From: Fomitopsis serialis
Lineage: Eukaryota; Basidiomycota; Agaricomycetes; Polyporales; Fomitopsidaceae
NCBI RefSeq assembly: GCF_022376445.1
Contig: NW_025954965.1
Location: 558,001-622,000, forward strand
Direction: 5' to 3'
DNA: 64,000 nucleotides
The notes beneath the pieces were generated by a model. It was not told where the DNA came from. It made no database searches and saw only the letters and a list, made by a program, of their open reading frames with translations. Positions 21,374 through 32,881 of the stretch are shown one piece after another. Numbering within the stretch: the first letter of the stretch is position 1; each line of letters starts with the position of its first letter. The position numbers were made by a program, and so were the translations under genes.

Positions 21374-24327
21374 CTACCCGCGGGCGAGCCCATACTTTCC
21401 TGCTTCCATCCACTCATCGGCCAGCTCGTCAACGACCTTTGGCAAGAGCACCCTGACTGCTTCCTCGCTCTTTCCACTGCCTTCGAGGTAGTACTTAATC
21501 TATGTCCGTCCGTCAGTCTGCCGCTCTGCTTCGGAAGACTACGCAACCGACCTTCGGTTCCGTACCGCTCGTCCTGAACGTACACATCGGTAAGTACGCA
21601 TGGATGGTGGCATGTGGCAGCAAGAAGCTACGCACCTCGTGGTGAGCGTTATCCTCGTGCCGTCCACAGGCGACTCTGCCCTGAACTGCACCATCTGGCC
21701 GGACGAGAGCGGTAGCGCGGGCTTGTAGGTTGGCGGGTTCGAGCTGTCGTAACCGACAGTGAGGTCGCGCACGCTCGTGACGTCAACCCGGCAATCGTCT
21801 TGGGTAGCTGGGACGCTCTGGGGTGGCCTGGAAGAGTAGATGGTACATGAGCTGCTTCCGGTGCGCGAGCGAGCGGCGGTGAGAGGATTATTGGCGCACC
21901 GCTCCGTCGTAGTCGCGCAGTCTAGTGAAGATCTTCTGGATCGTCGGAGGATCGCTACAGACGAAGTAGCTGTTGCTCGTCTGTGAATGCGCTGGCGAGT
22001 CAATCTCCTGTCATTGAGGCCTGAGACATCGAATGACTCACCTGGAAGAACCCATAGCTAACGGATAAATTATCGTCAATACAGCGTCCATCGCAAGAGT
22101 ACGGAAACATGTTACCGTTTGTACAGCTCTTGCAGGTGCTGGCTGGCCGACTTTCCCTGCGCTTGCAGTGAAGCGACCAGCTCCGCGAACATCACCTGGC
22201 CACCACGTCAGAGTCCGCCATAGCATGCTCGGACGATTGCCAAAAATACCGTCGCAGCAACGCCATCCTTGTCCCTGATATCAGAGCCGAACATAAAGCC
22301 GATCGCCTCCTCGTATCCAAAGGGCACCTCGTAACCTTCCTGGTCCAGCTTCAACGCGGCGTTACCAATGAACTTGAAGCCTGTAGAGACAGATACGGCA
22401 CCAGCCCCTTTTGGAACATATTATAGCACGCTAACCTGTGAGGCATTCGGCGAACTTGAATCCTTCTGTCTGCGCCATAGCTTCAATCATCTTCGAGCTC
22501 ACTGTAGAGGCGACCATGGCTAATCTCTCTGAGAGCGGGGTGATTAGGGTGACAGGTGAGATGAAGAGCAGAGACGCACCAAGGGGCTTGCCAGAGGCCT
22601 TGTAGCGATCCAGGGCAGCGCTGGCGAAGAGGGCACCCAACTGATCTCCAGTGAATTGGATCCACTTCCCGTCTGGCCTGAAAGGACGGGTTATTGAGAC
22701 CTCGACACCTGCGTACAATGTCTCACCCTCGTTCTGCGCCGCGAACCGGTCCGCATCGGGGTCCTGGGCGACTACGTAGCTAGCACCACATTCGCCTGCA
22801 GTGGGATCGCCAGATCTTTCGCCATCATGAGTTCATATCGCAGGCATATCTCTGCGCGTAACACACCAAAGCACCTGCAAACATGTCGTCGCAATGAGAT
22901 GGCAACAATACAGAGACGGGACGAGCATACCCTTTTCCTCGGGATTCGGGAATTTTACGGTTGGGAAATCCGGGTCTGGGTGCTGCTGCTCTCTACGGGG
23001 CGAAAGCGGGTAGCCCGAACACCTCGAAGGCGCGTGTCACGAACGGGTGACTGACACCGTGCATGGAGGTGTTCACGAACTTGATTGGGGTGCTCGCATT
23101 GAGGGTCTATCAGGTAATCAGCATATGACGTTGAGAGGAAGCCCAGCAGAACATACTTCTGAGGCAAAGAGAGGCGAGGCTGGAAGTAGGCTTCCCCATC
23201 TCGTCTGTTCGGTCAGCAGAGGGAAGACGAATGGATTGACTCGACGTCCCAAGTCTGAGGCTCAGATTAGCCCTGATCGATGCTGCGATGCCCTTGTCGT
23301 GAGGCTCGATGATCTAAGACCACTTGAGCCACAGACAGAATGAGTACGAAATGCACTAGCACAAACCTGAACAGCGTTCTCCCAGTAACCTAATGAGGTG
23401 TTCAAGCAGAATTCTTAGAGAGGGAAGGATGTCTACCTTGTAGCCATTGTCGTCCTGCAGAGTCTCAGATATATACTTCGTTGACACAAAGCACAGAGAA
23501 TCAGACTTGCCTTTGGATTGTGACTCGCTGATCATGCTCGGTAAGTACCTGGATCCACAGACTTCAGCATGAGACGGTCTACCTGTGATCATGACACCAC
23601 AAGCGGCACCCAATTTCTTCACGCTGAATGGCACCCTGCACGCGTGTTTTGAGATTGTGTTTCATGCTTGGAATCATAAAAAGCTTACAGCGGTGTATGT
23701 ACAAGGCCCCTGTGAAGGTAAACCTTGACACCACTCTTGAGGAAAGCGGCGGCGGTCAACTGCGCCCATTCCTCAGAATGGTGCCGGTGGTCGTGTCCTA
23801 CGACCACTCCGCGCGTTGCTGCGTTCTCGACTGTCCGTAGAACATACTGACAAAGGCCCTGATTAACCAAGCCCAGTCTGCTTCGTGTCATCATTCTTGT
23901 GTACAGACAATGGCGATGGACGAACTTGAGAGGCTTGGATGATGATGAGGTCATTCATACGAGAAAACCCAGCTTCCATACGCCCCCGCAAGCCTGAAGA
24001 CATTCCATGTCACTGTTAGGATACGACCTGTATAAGCCCTACCTGCAGTCCCAAACTCTATTCGATTCCTGCGTGGGGACCGCGTTCGGGGGTAAAGTAA
24101 GTGGCATTGAATTGACCTGGATATTAGAATCAATGCGAACCTCATCCGCCGCTCCAATTCAGCGGTCTCTCCTGCAGCCCATAAACGTTCGATCTCGCTG
24201 CGTGTGGCTTCATTCTGATGTGGTAGTCGAAATAAGTCAGATGTTTAGTGCGATTATCCCAGACATGGACTAATACCTTGTCAAGATGGAGCCATTTCTG
24301 AACGAGATTTGCCAGGGGGATGTCCAT
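21374..24327 (-). CDS. Phosphoglucomutase/phosphopentomutase, PGM2 type
   Basis: Phosphohexomutase linking sugar 1- and 6-phosphates (or pentose 1- and 5-phosphates). It starts MDIPLANLVQKWLHLDK at 24327; then EFGTAGLRGRMEAGFSRMND, VVVGHDHRHHSEEWA, the phosphoserine loop TASHNP, the metal motif DPDADRF, FTGDQLGALFASAAL, VPFGYEEAIGF and the phosphate-binding RTSGTEPKIKYYLEG; stop TAG 21374-21376. This motif set and the N-terminus fit PGM2 rather than classical PGM1. There are about a dozen short introns, one with a GC-AG pair (23455-23510). Several exons need one extra base to stay open (near 23388, 23250, 22770 and 21790), plus frame changes near 23210 and 22985. It is either a multiply frameshifted copy or badly called sequence; I favour the latter. 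Confidence 0.84.
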
Positions 24328-25346
24328 ATCTACAGAAACAGCTCTTCAGCTATGAAGACTTGACTTGCAGTAGCAATGAGCTTAGGACTGGTCCAAGCCG
24401 AACACAGTCGGTGACTCGGGACAGTACTTACGGACGTGGCCCGGGTGATCGTGATCTGAGATGTGATCAAGTGTATCGGGCCGAGATCTCAGCCACTCTG
24501 TGAATCATGCGGTGACTGTCCAAGGCTGGCAACAGCTGGCAACTTCGAACCGCTGACAGCCGTTCCCCCTTTGCTCAAAACACTCACGTACCGCTTCAAC
24601 ATATAGAGACAACCGAAGTCGATGCAGCGGACGATCCGTCTGCATGTCGTCGCTCCAATCAACATGCACAGGAACGTCAGTGCCCGACAGACCAATGTCA
24701 AGTTCTGACACTCGCCTCCTCCAAAGAAGCAACGCAGTTCCTTGCTCGTCGGAACCGAGTTTGCCTTTCTTTTGCATTTAGACGGCCTTCCGTGGCTCGG
24801 ACACGGCGCCCTACATAGCATTCTCCTGTGGGTCTAAAATTACACTACTGGTAGCAGGTACATTTCTAATGGAACGTCCTGAAAACGCACCGCCAGCGCC
24901 CTCTCCGATGCTGTACTGTACCAGTCCGGTGCGGTGATCCATTGCGATAACAACTGTCAGTAGTAGCATCGGCGTGTGAAGCAATGCCGGAAGACGCTGG
25001 GAAGCCCTTAAGACCGCTGGGCATTCGCTCGTAACCCTCCAACGCCCTGTCTTGTCCTCCCCACGAGCGCTGCACCCCGATATACAACCATCGACGTCGG
25101 CAGCCCGAGATACACGTCCACGCACCCATACATGCCTTGTATACAACGTCCATCGAAGGGGGTTCCCTACTATCAAGGCAATCTAGTTCCTAGCAGTCCG
25201 TCGCCGGTCACGTCCTTGTCCTGGTAACACATTCAGTATCCAGCGAGGTCATTTGAATCTTGAGCTGATGATCCTACTTTATCGTCAGCGACGAGGGTGT
25301 CGCGGGTCTCAAACGACGCAGTAGTGGCCTCAAACAGACCTTGGTC
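24328..25346. other. Divergent intergenic region, PGM2-type mutase / caspase-like gene
   Basis: About 1 kb between two start codons pointing apart. Two minus-strand frames (24489-24821 and 24811-25176) have no family motif or consistent splice pattern. I see promoters by position only. Confidence 0.35.
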
Positions 25347-26581
25347 ATGGAAAGAGTGCAAGGGTGTGATATATGGGCCGTCGTCGTCGGCATAGACAAC
25401 TACGCGAGCGCAAGTTTCCGCCCTTGAGGGGCTGTAAGAACGACGTGGACGACGTCTGCGAGTACCTGAAGGACAACCTTCAGGTCCCTGAATCGAATGT
25501 CCTTGTACTTCGAGACGCGAAGGCGACCCGTTCTGCGATACTGCAGAGCTTGGAGCGGCACTTCATTGACAACACTCGGCTCACTGAGAGAAGTATCGTC
25601 ATGTTCTATTTTGCTGGACACGGTGCTCGTGTCGATGTCGGAAGGACCGACAATGACATCCGAGTCGTCGCGTCGATATGCCCGTACGATGCAGAGACAG
25701 TCGTCCCCGGTGTTGGTACGGTACATAGCATCCCTCAGCCAACCCTGCAGGCGTGGTTTGACCTGCTGGAGAGGCAAAAGAGGTGTCATGCTGTAATTTC
25801 AGAGTGTTGTCTGACTTTGAACATGATGTAGCTGATGTCGTGGCAGATCGTAGTGCTTGACTCGTGTTACTCAGGCGGCATGTTCACAGATACTCAGCAC
25901 GGGAGCTCACAGGCGGACAGCCTGAGGAGTACTGCTGACTTGGCCCCGACCGTTCGAGGCTCTGGTACATTCCTTCCCTTTTCCAATCCCTCTCTCCCTG
26001 ACAATGTCGACCTTGCTGCACGCCACGCTGGTCTGGTCGAAGTCACCATGACCAGTCCGTCGTCCGATAAATCCTGTACGTATCGGAGCGCGAGAGAACA
26101 TGCTTACGTTGTCCTAGCTGCATGCGACCAGCACCAGATCGCGCACGAAGTGAGAGACGCAGATGGTAAGCTGCGCGGGGCCTTCACGCTCGCGCTCTTT
26201 CGAGCGCTGCGCGATTCGGAGGACGGGAGAAAGAGCTATCACACGATCATTTCAAACCTTAAGCTAGTAAGACCCTCGGTGACTGGGCAACAGCCGGAGT
26301 GCAGGGGGATGGACAGGTTCAAGAGGGCTTTCATGCACTACGCTGTGCATGAGGACCTCTCGTCGAACTCGCAGGAGATGGAGAATGGGCGACTTGGAGC
26401 CTACAGCGGGCAGGAGCAGATGCAGTCAGCATGTACAGCCTTGAGACGGCTAGACAGAACGCATACCAGGCGGCAGCGACTCCCGGAGTCCACTCCAGCG
26501 CTGCCGCGCCTCCGTCGCCTCCAAACGAGCGATGCACACATGCGTCTGCCCATCTCCGAGTCGATGGCGGCGGTCAAGTAA
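25347..26581 (+). CDS. Caspase-domain peptidase (family C14, fungal caspase-like)
   Basis: A C14-clan cysteine peptidase fold as in fungal caspase-like proteins. The start at 25347 gives MERVQGCDIWAVVVGIDNYA; then PLRGCKNDVDDVCEYLK, the His block MFYFAGHGAR and, across an intron with donor GTAATT, the Cys block IVVLDSCYSGGMF. Both catalytic residues are present. Downstream, HAYVVLAACDQHQIAHEV and GAFTLALFRAL close the domain. The frame breaks between NYASASF and PPLRGC near 25418, where one C appears to be missing from a CCC run. The last 60 or so codons (after 26390) are unlike the family and another phase is open there, so the true 3' end is uncertain. Substrate unknown; some fungal relatives belong to death or self-recognition systems, but no partner domain is visible. 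Confidence 0.75.
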
Positions 26582-26610
26582 CCTGCCTGCGTAAGTCTAG
26601 GCTGAGACAA

Positions 26611-27267
26611 TAGGGGAGCTCAGACTGAACGGGCAAGGGTACGGGTACGGGCAAGGGCACGTCACGGGACGGTCCGGCCGCACGGCGACTGTAGGGTTAG
26701 CCACAATTAGTGTAGATGCTGCCACCGTTAACCCTAGCCTAGTTCTTCCAGCTTCTACGCCACTGCTCTTTGTTACAGACAGTATTTGGATAGTATAATC
26801 AGTATGGCTCTCAAGGCTAACGCGCACCAAAGAGAAAAATCAATTTGATGACAATCAATATGGCTCGTAAATATTGTACGCACGATGCACCTACTATAGC
26901 CTACTACAGCTGAACTCGAGTGCGGGAAAGTGCCAGCGCCTGCCGAAAGCGGAATATACTAATCGGGTAACATAACATTTCCGAAAGCAGAACTACGTAC
27001 TTAGGTATATGTTTTCAAAGTATTAGAGGATGGCGGCGTCGCATTTGCGATGACGATCCAGCTGCCTCCTATCATGCTACCGAAACGGATGTACGTGCTC
27101 TATATACCTTGTCGGGACCAAACTATTGTACAATTACTGCTGCACAAACCCTAACGTTACGTGGCAGCCCCTACTGCTAACCCTACGGTTGCCGCGCGGC
27201 CGGACCGTCCCCGTGACCTACCCTTGCCCGTACCCGTACCCTTACCCGTTCAGTCTGAGCTCCCCTA
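26611..27267. mobile_element. MITE-like non-autonomous DNA transposon, 657 bp, TA-flanked
   Basis: Near-identical terminal inverted repeats occupy 26613-26700 and 27177-27265. Both begin GGGGAGCTCAGACTGAACGG and continue through the same GGGTACGGGTACGGGCAAGG block and ACGGTCCGGCCGC to GTAGGGTTAG. I count about seven differences over 88-89 bp. A weaker inner match (GCTGCCAC and TAACCCTA-like pieces) extends the pairing. The ends are flanked by TA on both sides (26611-26612, 27266-27267), the target of Tc1/mariner-type transposases; flanks do not match as 8-bp duplications. The core is AT-richer and has no transposase frame. It is therefore a dependent element mobilised by an enzyme elsewhere. 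Confidence 0.85.
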
Positions 27268-27867
27268 ATGTGCTCAACCACTGTAACGCTGTCTGACGCA
27301 CGACTTTAGACCGAGCAATAGCTCGTTGCGTCAGCCACGGTGCCAGCATACGCACATGCCCCTCGGTGGTCACCCCATCTTGTCGCTCCGCTCTTCATGC
27401 GCCTCCGTTACGACGCAGATGCAGTACTCACCTTTTCCAACCGCTCCAGCTTGTGAGCAGTACCCCGGGCATTGCAGTCAGAGGGGAAGGTGTATGGGTT
27501 CATAACACTGGATCGTGTGGATGTCGGAGTCGTACCCCACCCCATACTCATCTCAATAGGTGTACAATGGTCAATATGCTGATATGAGTTCCATGTCTTT
27601 GTACGGCTCCTCGAAGTCAGCGATCCATTGAAATAGCGCTTGCACATACTACATAGCGATCTTCCATCCAATGCGATATTTAGTTAGCATGTCATGCCTT
27701 CTGCTATCAATACAACCCAACGTGTTAATCCAATTTTTCGAGCTGCCAGGTGTCTGCTGAGTCGCAAAGCGACGTAAGGTCAGACCCTGAGATTATCAAG
27801 CACTGCGACAAACGTAGACTCACAACCATCCAACACACCGTGTTCCATTCCATATCCTACCTCGCAA
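27268..27867. other. Unassigned interval between the MITE and the sugar-kinase gene
   Basis: An 87-codon minus-strand frame at 27408-27671 (with RYFNGSLTSRSRTKTWNSY and DCNARGTAHKLERLEK) looks more protein-like than chance, and a GTGAGT donor follows KLERLEK. I cannot place it in a family or link it to other exons. It may be a gene fragment displaced by the nearby element. Confidence 0.3.
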
Positions 27868-29190
27868 TCACGTCTTCATAACCGTCAAAGCTTTCGCACC
27901 CACAGCCGCCGCATCATCCACGACCTGCACGCGCCGAAAAACATGCCCTCGCCTCGCCAGCTCGTCCACGATCAGCTTCCGATACGCCTCCACCCCGCTC
28001 AACGACCCGCCCATACATAGTATACTCTCCGCCGCCCTGATCCTCCGCTCCCCCTCGCCCGCCTCCTGCCCCTCCGCACGGAGCAGCACGCAGATCTGGT
28101 CCACCAGCGCGCTCGACGTCGCCCTCAAGACGCTCAGCGCGAGCGGGTCGCCGTCCGCGAACGCCGCGGCGAACACGAGCGGGCTGAGCGACGAGAGCCG
28201 CTTCTCGCGCGACATTGCGGACATCGGGACGAGGTCGCCCTTCGCCAGAATCGAGTCGAGCGCCGGCGGGGTCGGGCGGAGGGAGAGCGTCGCGTCCGCG
28301 CTGACGGGCGCGCTCGTGGTGGGTGAGATCGGGGCGGGGTCGGGCTTGTGCACGATGGTGAGCAGCTCGTAGACGTCGGAGATGCCGAAGCGAGCGAGGA
28401 TGCGTTGGCGGAGACCCCATGGCTTGCCTGACGGTGCGGCCGCCTACGCGATCAGAGTTGAGCTGGGTGCACAGGCCACGTCGACGTCTCACTCACCTCG
28501 GCTGTCTTGGGCTTCACGCTTGCCCGATCCGCCTCATCAAGTACCTGCCGGATCGCCTCTCGCCCAACATGGAACCCTCCCCCCTCGTCGCCCAATATCC
28601 AGCCCCACCCTCCGCACCGCCCGAGCTCATCCAGCCCCGCCTTCTCCCCAGTCTCCTTGTGCACCGCCTCGCGGAAGCTCACGACAATCCCGCCTGTCCC
28701 TGCTACGATGGCTACAGCACCGGTAACATCGGGATAGAGCGTCATGGGTGCGGCCAGGAGGTGGGTATCGTTAGCGACGCGCGGGCGGACGCCGAGAAGG
28801 GCTTCGAGTGCAGGGGTCATGTCGGCGATGGCTTGGGGTGAATCGCAGCCAGAGACACCGAACCAGGCGGCGGCCAGGTAAGACTGGCCCGCTGGAGGAG
28901 GGAGGGTCAGAGGACCCGCGAGATCGATGCCTGTTGCATGAAGCGGTTAGAACGACGGAGACGTCTAGCTGGCTGAAGGCAGACGCACCATTGGCTTTCA
29001 GGACAGATAGGTCACAGGCCTTGAGAGCTTTCTCGACTGTCTCCTTCACGACAGCGACGAAGGGCTCCAAACCGAGGTACGCGAAGTTGGAGGGGCCTCC
29101 GAGGGCACGGGCGACGGGATTGCCTGTCTCGTCGGCGATGACGGCGGCAGCCTTCGAGCCGCCACAATCCACGCATAGATACAACGGCAT
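27868..29190 (-). CDS. N-acetylglucosamine kinase-like protein (BadF/BadG ATPase family)
   Basis: ASKHA-fold sugar kinase, the family that phosphorylates N-acetylglucosamine from chitin turnover. I chose the ATG at 29190 because it places the phosphate-1 loop YLCVDCGGSKAAAVIAD at the N-terminus, as in the family. Next are LGGPSNFAYLG, GVSGCDSPQAI, VANDTHLLAAPM, the nucleotide loop AIVAGTGGIVV, the adenosine-side GGWGWILGDEGGGFHVGREA, and the C-terminal ILCMGGSLSGVEAYRKLIVD. Introns lie after LKANG and after SVKPKTAE. Frame intact throughout, in contrast to its neighbours on both sides. Confidence 0.86.
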
Positions 29191-30025
29191 CGAGCCTGAA
29201 TAGACTGTGGTCCGATCTCCTGATTGATAGTCTGTGGAGGATGGGAGTAGGGATCGGGGAACGAGCAACGTATGTACAGACACAGCCCCGACCGTGACAG
29301 GGACCTATAAGGCTGGCTTGGTCGAAGACCCTCGTGGTTCCGAGAGCGCCAGTGAATAGCTGCACCTGAGAAACGGCGAATACAACGTGGTGGCTGGTCT
29401 TTGGCTTCCGGGAAAGGCCTATAGATAGTCTTCCACAGGCTTAGGAGAGGCAAGGCACACGAGCCTTATGCCAGAAAGAGATAGCGTATCAAGATGGAGG
29501 TGTCGAGCATATGTGCGCCGAGCGCTCTGGCTCGGGGACACTTCGTGGGCTCGCATGGCCGCGAGTGTCGACGATGAGCTTTGCTGCATTGGACGCACGG
29601 AGGTCGCGACGAGCAGATGGCCTGGTGTGGTGGTCGCATGCGAAGGTCGTGCGGAGGTCGTCGAGCGAGCGGACGCAGGATGACTTCCAGATCTGCGATC
29701 GATCGTCTGCGGCAGGTGCCGAGCGCCGAGCACTCGATGCTTTCAATGGCGAATGAACGGCAGAGCTCAGAATCGTTCTCATTCTGCAATGGAGGCGCGA
29801 TGGAGGCGTGCAACGCGTGTTGCATTGCAGCTCTGAGCTGACGGGCGCCCTCTGCCAGTGCGAGCCACGGTTTGCTCGAGGCAGACGCTGTGTGCACGTG
29901 CTACAACGCGGCTCACTGCCAGTGCGTCATTGCTGGTCGGTTGCAGCCTGCCACGACCATCTTCTCCTTCCGTATTCACGACATACACTATTCGTACCGT
30001 GTCCCTTCAAATCACTTCGTACAGC
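29191..30025. other. Intergenic, sugar-kinase promoter side and unassigned sequence
   Basis: About 830 bp with several overlapping open frames on both strands between 29460 and 29860 but no family signature. Plausible only as promoter and UTR sequence. Confidence 0.35.
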
Positions 30026-30628
30026 ATGTTCTCAGCATTTCTACGATCCATCGTGAGTGGCGTCTTGCCAATGCAGTGATTGCCCACACTCATCGCTCGT
30101 CGGATTAGCCGCAAATATCCATCTTGTACGCCGTACTCCCTGCAGTCTTCTTTCCTGTTTGTGTTGATACCGTGCCGCACAGTCATAACACGTCTTCTCC
30201 CCCCTCTATCACTACTTTGCAGCTACTCCGCGCGGCACTGTCCTCCCCCTATCCTCCCTCCAAACCAGATGCCCTCCGCTAAAGTTCAATCTCGAAGTGG
30301 TCGAGAACAAGCCCCCAACGGGCGATCAGCTCCGGACGATCCTGTCATACATACCAGTAGCAACATCCGCGACAGGCAGTGTCTCACCGGATGTTCTCGT
30401 CTCCTCTCACCCGACAGTGGAGGCACGGCCCACCAGCGCGGAAGGCGTCTCAAAGCTCGCCTCGCAGAACCTGCATGCGCTCAAGTGGCCCGTTGTGGTT
30501 GACTGGGACGCGGGAAGAGCGGCTGTGGGAGACGTGACGGCGTGAAGAGCATTCTGGAAGAGCTCCGGAAGAAGAGAGACGGGGAGGTGCAGGATGAAGG
30601 CCATAAGCCGAAGGGCTGGTTCTCGTGA
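30026..30628 (+). CDS. Fmp46-like (DUF1687) mitochondrial thioredoxin-fold protein
   Basis: Small fungal protein of the Fmp46/DUF1687 group, thought to be a mitochondrial redox protein. Recognisable parts are LLRAALSSPYPPSKPDA (exon from 30223), LKFNLEVVENKPPTGDQL, RTILSYIPVA, LHALKWPVVVDWDAGRAAVG and VKSILEELRKKRDGE, ending KGWFS at 30628. The N-terminal exon MFSAFLRSI at 30026 is a likely start; the next exon probably begins PQISI after an AG near 30109. Two frame breaks, each fixed by one extra base, occur near 30276 and 30534. Exon 2 limits are tentative. Confidence 0.62.
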
Positions 30629-30809
30629 ATCAACAAGTGTGTCACTATCTTCATTGTACTTTTACGAGCGGCATATAGTCATATCAACCATATCCAAACG
30701 GCTCACCAGCGGTGCCTGGTCACAGCGTACCTAGGCCGTGGGGAAGGTCGGCTACCTAGCTCAGCTGCATCATACCACGACTTTCGCGTAACGAGGCCGG
30801 TACCCGAGG

Positions 30810-32353
30810 TTATTTCGACATCCTCTGCGCGGCTTCGACGCCCCGGACGTACTGGAGTTTGGGTTAGCGCGAAACACCCGGAGGTACCTCTCATTCACTC
30901 CGGACGTATGAAGCTTGCTCTGTCGGGGTACCCGAAGTCGACTGACTGCCAGTCTAACCTATGCACGATGCTCATACCGATGTTCGCATGCCTGTCTCTG
31001 CATACTCACGATAGGTTCGAGTTCACCGAAAGCACGCCGGCTCTGCAGCGAAGAACATCGAGCGGCCGGCATTGGCTGCGTCGAGCATCAATTGGCTCGC
31101 GACAGACATGTACGCGGTGATGAACGAGGCTCTCTCCACCTCTCGATCGATCGACGGATGGATAGTGCAGTGCTGCTCAGCTTCTGGTGCCCTCGAATTC
31201 TGCCCGCATCTGCGAAGTCGTCAAGGCGTCTGGATAACGAAGGACGAATCGACGCTGCGTACTATGTATATCGGGTTTCCAGCAACCTCGCTGTCGACAA
31301 ACGGTGCGGCGATGTTTCGATACTATAACGCACAAGCGGACATCAGCGCTCGACAGCTAGCGTCGCGGGAATACCAACGCTTGCGGCGTTCGTCACGACC
31401 TCGACAGGTCCTGCCTCGCACCGATTCAAGACCGTGACGACGTACGCCGTCAGGCAATCCTGCCTCGAGACGTGGGCTCCCCGGTCTTCTCTCGTACCGC
31501 GTCTGCGAGCCGTGAAGGGCCGCCGCCGAGACGCGGAAGTCGACGCGCACACGTCCTGGTTCATCCCGCGTAACGGGCCGCGAGCTCAGACTGGTGGTAC
31601 GTGTGAGCGAGGTGCGGCATGAGAGGCGCGTACTGCTCGATCGTGTCCTGTATGGGTTGGGAACGTATGCTTTGCGAACGTCGGTGGTGGACTGGGCAGC
31701 GGAGTCCTTGGTATGCGTGCGAGAGGTCTGCATGAATCGCAGGAGGGTCGTCGCATCTCCTGTGGACGCGTATGACAATCGGCATCATTGAATGCGTGCA
31801 GGTCGGGTTCGTACCGAGCGTATGGTGCCAGGAAACGCCTATCGCTGTCTGTTCCCTGGCTACTGTCAGTTTAACAGGAGCAGCGGCCCGTCGTCGTTAG
31901 CGGAAGAGGCTGCGCCTTGCTGTGAATGCAAGTACTGCTTCAGGTTGTCCTGGATGACGCGGTCGTCGTGGGCATCGAGAGCCTCCAGACGAGTCACCTC
32001 GATAGGGACGACAGACTGCGTTAGGACAATCTAGCCAGAGAACCTCGTCAGTACTTCACGTCTCCGCCGGCAGACAGCAGTGGTTTTCTCACCGACCAGC
32101 GAGAGTCCTCGTTCTTCAAACGGCCAGCCGCATGCGGGTACCGCTGCAGTGCGATCCGCAACGATCTGTGGAATCGCGGGATGTCTATCGGTGCTGGGAC
32201 GACATGAACATTCTTGATCTTATATAACCCAGTCAGTCACAGGAGAGATGAGAGCGAAGTCGTCAGTGCAGACGTCCGTGTCTATACTGAGATCTCACAT
32301 ACGAAGGTCATCCATAGGTCGTAGCCCGGCAGGTCAATGCTTGCGATGCTCAT
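30810..32353 (-). CDS. BAHD-like acyltransferase (Transferase family, HXXXD motif)
   Basis: Fungal acyltransferase that would move an acyl group from CoA to an alcohol or amine of a secondary metabolite. Visible: IDLPGYDLWMTF, HRSLRIALQRYPHAAGRL, WSIVLTQSVVPIEVT, AIGVSWHHTLG followed by DATTLLRFMQT (giving HTLGD, the catalytic HXXXD, split by an intron), DCLTAYVVTVLNRC, NAASYRNIAAPFVDSEVAG with NPIYIVRS, ASQLMLDAANAGRSMFF, NSNLSLDWQSVDFGYP and a C-terminal VEAAQRMSK. The segments lie in all three phases and need at least six single-base corrections, the first just before KLTVAREQ. The ATG at 32353 is provisional; TVRLAPDN directly upstream may belong to an earlier exon. Confidence 0.75.
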
Positions 32354-32881
32354 GTTGTCCGGCGCGAGCCTTACAGTGACTATCGTACGCGTATATTCAT
32401 CGACAAGTCAGGGTAGCACGTACGGCCGATCTTACATATGTAGTATGGATTCTAGGTGATGTCGGTCGGTGTCAAAGTCGGTGTGCACATGGTCGCGAAG
32501 TTGGCGGCCTCGAGCGCTCGTACACACATATATGCAGTCCTTGGAGCACCGACGTCGACAGCTCGGCATGAGCACGATGGTCGGATTCAGCCAACCCAGC
32601 CCTTGCATGGACGGCACACCATGCAAAATACAATCCGGCGGTTATTATCCTTTCCATGCAGACACGTTGTGCTCCATAGGTCTATAGTGCAGTACGGGCA
32701 CCGCAGCCTCCGATTACGATGCTGTAGCGGACAATCCGCTCGTAACGCAGCAAAAAAACTTGATACATTCGTCAGGTTCGTAAGCAGTTCTCGATACATG
32801 TATGTGTGCACTTGCGCCAGCCGTTACTATTCGCTCACCGACATTTGCTATTCAGATTGAACGTCCACTCGGAGAATATCT
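32354..32881. other. Interval between BAHD-like gene and helicase 3' end
   Basis: About 530 bp. It may hold a 5' exon of the BAHD-like gene: an acceptor-like site lies near 32390, before TVRLAPDN. I could not identify that exon. No other feature seen. Confidence 0.3.

Noticed and set aside
26690..26750. TAGGGTTAG and TAACCCTA strings as interstitial telomere repeats
   Set aside because: They occur singly, at the inner ends of the MITE arms in opposite directions, with no tandem TTAGGG run. They are part of the transposon.
18404..32400. The run of metabolic genes (nitronate monooxygenase, mutase, sugar kinase, acyltransferase) as a biosynthetic cluster
   Set aside because: No core synthase, transporter or pathway regulator is present, and most of these enzymes are ordinary primary-metabolism types interleaved with unrelated genes.
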